Shown here piece after piece: positions 61,153 through 64,000 of a stretch of DNA of 64,000 nt. The translations under genes were made by a program, and so were the position numbers. The DNA lies in the NCBI RefSeq assembly GCF_014648255.1, contig NZ_BMQT01000001.1, positions 186,001-250,000 on the forward strand. Reading direction: 5' to 3'. The stretch is from Nocardioides albus (GTDB taxonomy: Bacteria > Actinomycetota > Actinomycetes > Propionibacteriales > Nocardioidaceae). Within the stretch, counting starts at the first letter, position 1. The number at the start of each line of letters is the position of its first letter. The notes beneath the pieces are model-generated. The model was not told the DNA's origin and searched no databases. It saw nothing but the letters and a program-made list of their open reading frames with translations.

Positions 61153-61224
61153 CTGTAACACGCTGTTCGTGGCTCTATCCGGTCGTTGTGACGACCGGAT
61201 AGAGCATGTAACAGCGTGTTACAG
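61153..61224. repeat. Nested 72-nt cruciform containing TGTAACA-GCG-TGTTACA
   Basis: Outer arms (15 bp, CTGTAACACGCTGTT and complement, 61153-61167 and 61210-61224) and inner arms (15 bp, GCTCTATCCGGTCGT and complement, 61172-61186 and 61191-61205), all perfect. The right outer arm overlaps a perfect 7-3-7 operator-like palindrome at 61207-61223. It ends the sugar transporter operon and lies upstream of the acyl-CoA dehydrogenase. Confidence 0.85.
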
Positions 61225-61235
61225 CTGGCGCAGCC

Positions 61236-62126
61236 TCAGCGGAACGTGCCCGTCGAGACGGTCCCGGCGATCCTCCGCTGGAAGATCAGGTAGACGAGGA
61301 GGACCGGAAGGACCGTCATCACCACTCCGGCGAAGAGCGCACCGAAGTCGACGTTGTAGCCCGCCGATGACGCGAACGACGCCATGCCCTGGGTGAGGAC
61401 GTAGTTGTCCCGGTCGGTGTTGAGCGCCACCGGGAGCAGGAACTGGTTCCACAGCCCGAGGAAGTTGAAGATCGCCACACCTGCCATCCCGGGCGCGGCC
61501 ATGGGCAGCATGATCTGGAAGAACGTGCGCCACTCCCCTGCACCATCCATCATCGCGGCCTCGTAGACGTCGTCAGGCAGCGTCTTGAAGAAGGCGTAGA
61601 GGAAGAAGACGGTGAACGGCAGCGCATAGGCCACGTACGTCAGGATCAGGCCGGGCAGCGTGTTGAGCAGCCCGAAGCCCTGGAGCACGAAGAACAGCGG
61701 CACGATGACCAGGAAGATCGGGAAGGTCAGCCCGGCGAGCATCGAGTAGTAGATGACCTTGCGACCGAAGAACTCGAACCGGGCCAGCACATAGGCGCAC
61801 ATCGCTCCCAGCAGCATCACCAGCACCAGGGCGACGCCGACGACGATGACCGTGTTGAAGAAGTACGTCCCGATGCCTGCCTTCGTCCAGGCGCTGACGT
61901 AGTTGTCGAAGCTCCACTGCGACGGCAGCGAGAACGGCGAGGAGAAGATCTCCTTCGACGACTTGAACGAGGAGAGCACCACCCAGCAGAAGGGCAGGAT
62001 CACGATCGCCGACCACAGGATCAGCAACGTGTGGGAGGTGCCTGCCACCAGGGCGTCACCGGGCGTTCGTCTGCCGCTGTCTGAGCGTGCCGGCGCCGCC
62101 TGCTTGTCGAGAGTCACAGCACTCAT
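61236..62126 (-). CDS. Sugar ABC transporter permease (MalG/NgcG type)
   Basis: Membrane permease of 296 residues, six helices. The EAA loop that docks the ATPase is VYEAAMMDGAGEWRTFFQIMLPMAAPG. The N-terminal helix follows a 30-residue cytoplasmic tail. It is the last gene of the transporter operon; its ATG overlaps the stop of the other permease (62123-62126). The ATPase gene is not in this window and may be elsewhere, as for NgcEFG and DasABC of Streptomyces, which use the shared MsiK. Confidence 0.92.
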   Translation of the reverse strand: MSAVTLDKQAAPARSDSGRRTPGDALVAGTSHTLLILWSAIVILPFCWVVLSSFKSSKEIFSSPFSLPSQWSFDNYVSAWTKAGIGTYFFNTVIVVGVALVLVMLLGAMCAYVLARFEFFGRKVIYYSMLAGLTFPIFLVIVPLFFVLQGFGLLNTLPGLILTYVAYALPFTVFFLYAFFKTLPDDVYEAAMMDGAGEWRTFFQIMLPMAAPGMAGVAIFNFLGLWNQFLLPVALNTDRDNYVLTQGMASFASSAGYNVDFGALFAGVVMTVLPVLLVYLIFQRRIAGTVSTGTFR

Positions 62127-63145
62127 CGGGCAACCTCTCCCTTCTTGTCTCGTCCACCGGCCAGGTAGAAGACCGCGAAGACCAAGACCGCGAAGAGCAG
62201 CGTGACCAGGGCGAGCACCACGCCCATCGACGTGGCATAGCCGAACTGGCCCTTCCTGAAGGCGGTGTTCATCAGGTGCTGGCTCATGGTCAGAGTCGAG
62301 TTCGCAGGCCCGCCGCCCGGGGCGAGCGCCGCCATGAAGACGTACGCATCGAGGGCGAGGATCCCCAGGTAGATGTAGGCCGTCTGCACGTTTTCACGGA
62401 TCGAGGGGAGCGTGATCGAGACGGCGGTGCGCATCCGGCTGGCACCATCGATCCGGGCAGCCTCGTAGATCTCTGCCGGGACGCCCTTGATCGCGGCCAC
62501 GAAAAGAACGGTGTAGAAGCCGATGCTGGCCCAGATGATCACGAACATCGAGGCAGGCATGGCTGCGCGCACCTCGCCGAGCCAGGCGTAGTCCTGGAAG
62601 CCGTCGAGACCGATGCCGGTGAGCATGCCGTTGAGCAGACCGGAGGCCGGGTCGTAGACCCTGGCCCAGAGCAGGCCGATGACGACGGCCGGGACGGCGT
62701 AGGGGAAGAACGAGACGACCCGGTAGAACCCGGAGCCGTTCAGGCCGCGCACCTGACCGGTGCTGGGGCCGGCAGTGGTCACGACCACCGCGATCGCCAG
62801 TGCCGCGACGAGGGTCACCAGAGGAACCACGAGCGCGAGCAGGACGTTGTTGCGCAGTGCCTTGAGAAAGGTGTCGTCGTCGAGGAGCCTGGCGTAGTTG
62901 TCCAGCCCCACGACGTTCATCACCGGTGAGAAGCCGCTCCAGTCGGTGAGCGAGTAGAACAGCGCCTGACCGATCGGGATGACGACGAAGATGACGAAGA
63001 CGGCGACCGGCAGGCCGAGGAAGACCGCCATGAAGACGGCCCGGTCGAGAGTGAGCTTGCGGCGGCGACGGCGCGGTGGGGCTCCCCAAGGGTTCTCCTC
63101 GGGGAGCCCGTCCGCCGTCGTCGCATCAGTGGCTGATGCAGACAT
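62123..63145 (-). CDS. Sugar ABC transporter permease (MalF/NgcF type)
   Basis: Membrane permease of 340 residues. The first helix (AVFMAVFLGLPVAVFVIFVVIPIGQALFYSL region) follows a basic RRRRRKL stretch; the EAA loop is IYEAARIDGASRMRTAVSITLPSIRE. It works with the second permease as a heterodimer. It overlaps that gene by 4 nt and follows the binding protein gene by 26 nt. Confidence 0.92.
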   Translation of the reverse strand: MSASATDATTADGLPEENPWGAPPRRRRRKLTLDRAVFMAVFLGLPVAVFVIFVVIPIGQALFYSLTDWSGFSPVMNVVGLDNYARLLDDDTFLKALRNNVLLALVVPLVTLVAALAIAVVVTTAGPSTGQVRGLNGSGFYRVVSFFPYAVPAVVIGLLWARVYDPASGLLNGMLTGIGLDGFQDYAWLGEVRAAMPASMFVIIWASIGFYTVLFVAAIKGVPAEIYEAARIDGASRMRTAVSITLPSIRENVQTAYIYLGILALDAYVFMAALAPGGGPANSTLTMSQHLMNTAFRKGQFGYATSMGVVLALVTLLFAVLVFAVFYLAGGRDKKGEVAR

Positions 63146-63171
63146 GGGTGGTTCGCGATCTGTGAGTCGGA

Positions 63172-64000
63172 TCAGGTGATCTTGAGCTTCTCGATCGACG
63201 AGTCGTCGGCGATCTTGTCGAAGATGCCCTGGACGGCCTTGGTCAGACCCTTGACGTCGAGGTCACCGGAGAGGAACGAGTTCCACACGACCAGCTCGTC
63301 GGCGTTGGTGCCGTAGTAGTCGTAGAACTGGTAGTTGAAGGTGTTCTCGCCGGCGGCGTCGAGCATCGCGCTCTGCGACTTCAGCGCCGCGGAGCCGAAA
63401 CCGTCGGCCGGGACGGTGTCCTTGACGATGGTCGGCGCCAGCTTCGTCTTGGCGAAGTTGGTGGCCGCCTCCTTCGACAGCATCGCGCGGAGCATCTCCT
63501 TGCCCGCAGCCGGGTTCTTCGCCTTGCTCGGCACGATGAACGACTCACCCGCGGCGGCACGGATGGTCTCGTACGGCAGCGCCGGGCTGTCGGAGAGGAC
63601 GAACTCCGGGATGCCGGTCATCTCGAAGCCCTCCTTCGTGACGTCCTTCATCTCGTTCTCGATCCAGCCACCGGTCGGGTAGAGGAGCGCCTGCTGGTCG
63701 TTGGACCACTTGGCCTGGGCGGCGGTGAACTGGGTGCCCGCGCCACCAGGGATGAACATGTCCTTGCTCACCATCTCGCCGAGCTTCTCCAGGATGCCCT
63801 GGATGACCGGGTGGGACCAGGCGCCCTTCTCGAGGTTCTCCAGCGCGAGGCGCACCTCGTCGCCGCCCTCCTTCGCGGCCGAGTCGATCACCAGGGTGCG
63901 GTAATAGGTCGCCGCCTCCGTGCCCCAGACCCAGAGGTACTTCTTCTTGGCCTTGGCCTTGGCGCCGAGCTCGAGGGCCTCGTCCCAGGTCTTCGGCGGG
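63172..64000 (-). CDS. Sugar-binding lipoprotein of the ABC transporter, C-terminal part (cut by the right edge)
   Basis: About 275 C-terminal residues of a family 1 extracellular solute-binding protein; the start and signal peptide lie beyond the window. The visible part begins with PPKTWDEALELGAKAKAKKK. The stretches LLYPTGGWIENEMKDVTKEG, YETIRAAAGESFIVPSKAKN and AAGENTFNYQFYDYYG resemble, from memory, NgcE, the N-acetylglucosamine/chitobiose-binding protein of streptomycetes. If so, the operon imports chitin breakdown products; that sugar is inferred, not proven. Confidence 0.85.
   Translation of the reverse strand, partial: PPKTWDEALELGAKAKAKKKYLWVWGTEAATYYRTLVIDSAAKEGGDEVRLALENLEKGAWSHPVIQGILEKLGEMVSKDMFIPGGAGTQFTAAQAKWSNDQQALLYPTGGWIENEMKDVTKEGFEMTGIPEFVLSDSPALPYETIRAAAGESFIVPSKAKNPAAGKEMLRAMLSKEAATNFAKTKLAPTIVKDTVPADGFGSAALKSQSAMLDAAGENTFNYQFYDYYGTNADELVVWNSFLSGDLDVKGLTKAVQGIFDKIADDSSIEKLKIT

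Overview
The window is a chromosomal segment of a high-GC actinobacterium, most likely Nocardioides or a close relative in the Nocardioidaceae. The signs are very high third-position GC, many GTG and TTG starts, frequent 4-nt start/stop overlaps, common GTACG sequences, a BTAD/NB-ARC/TPR (SARP-type) regulator, HelR, a DUF222 HNH protein, DUF3618 and a class F sortase. This is judged from the sequence alone. Most of the window is ordinary core and accessory chromosome, not a single mobile island.

Layout. 0-6.4 kb: the end of pepN, a small unknown gene, the RNA-polymerase-clearing ATPase helR with a rifamycin-associated element (RAE) in front of it, a small membrane protein, an MscS channel and OsmC. 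6.4-16.5 kb: a potassium block, in which a truncated haemoglobin is translationally coupled to ktrB-ktrA, meeting a convergent kdpFABCDE operon whose promoter carries helically phased repeats. 16.8-23.9 kb: an acidic exported protein, a tandem hot-dog thioesterase, a thiolase, a MarR regulator facing an MFS transporter, ettA and an ssb paralogue. 24-28.8 kb: prsW followed by two dynamin-like GTPases in a tight operon. 28.8-34.7 kb: a membrane-anchored beta-lactamase-fold protein, pepP, an amidase lipoprotein whose N-terminus is made from a repeat, and a zinc-ribbon membrane protein.

34.9-41.8 kb: tRNA-Arg(TCT), a yczE/MocR divergent pair with CCAATCA repeats, a DUF1152 protein, a DUF222 HNH protein, a 537-nt gene-free stretch full of structured repeats, and an acyl-CoA ligase. 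41.8-48.4 kb: the SARP-type regulator, a lipoprotein, a YjbR protein, and a MarR/winged-helix pair in front of a phytoene-desaturase-like flavoenzyme. 48.5-51.1 kb: tRNA-Lys(CTT) with two terminators, an L,D-transpeptidase, and a heme oxygenase/TetR operon with candidate iron-box and TetR operators. 51.4-55.7 kb: two paralogous secreted, C-terminally anchored four-cysteine proteins flanking a secreted nuclease and ending in a sortase. 55.7-64 kb: a lone GroES-like protein, DUF3618, Bcp, tRNA-Leu(TAG), a small HNH protein of atypical composition, DUF805, Maf, GtrA, an acyl-CoA dehydrogenase with dyads upstream, and an NgcEFG-like sugar ABC transporter that runs off the right edge.

The best candidates for a second look are the 51.4-55.7 kb surface cluster, the helR control region, the phased kdp operator, the heme oxygenase regulatory region, the prsW/dynamin operon, and several families of dispersed inverted repeats, one of which has become coding sequence.
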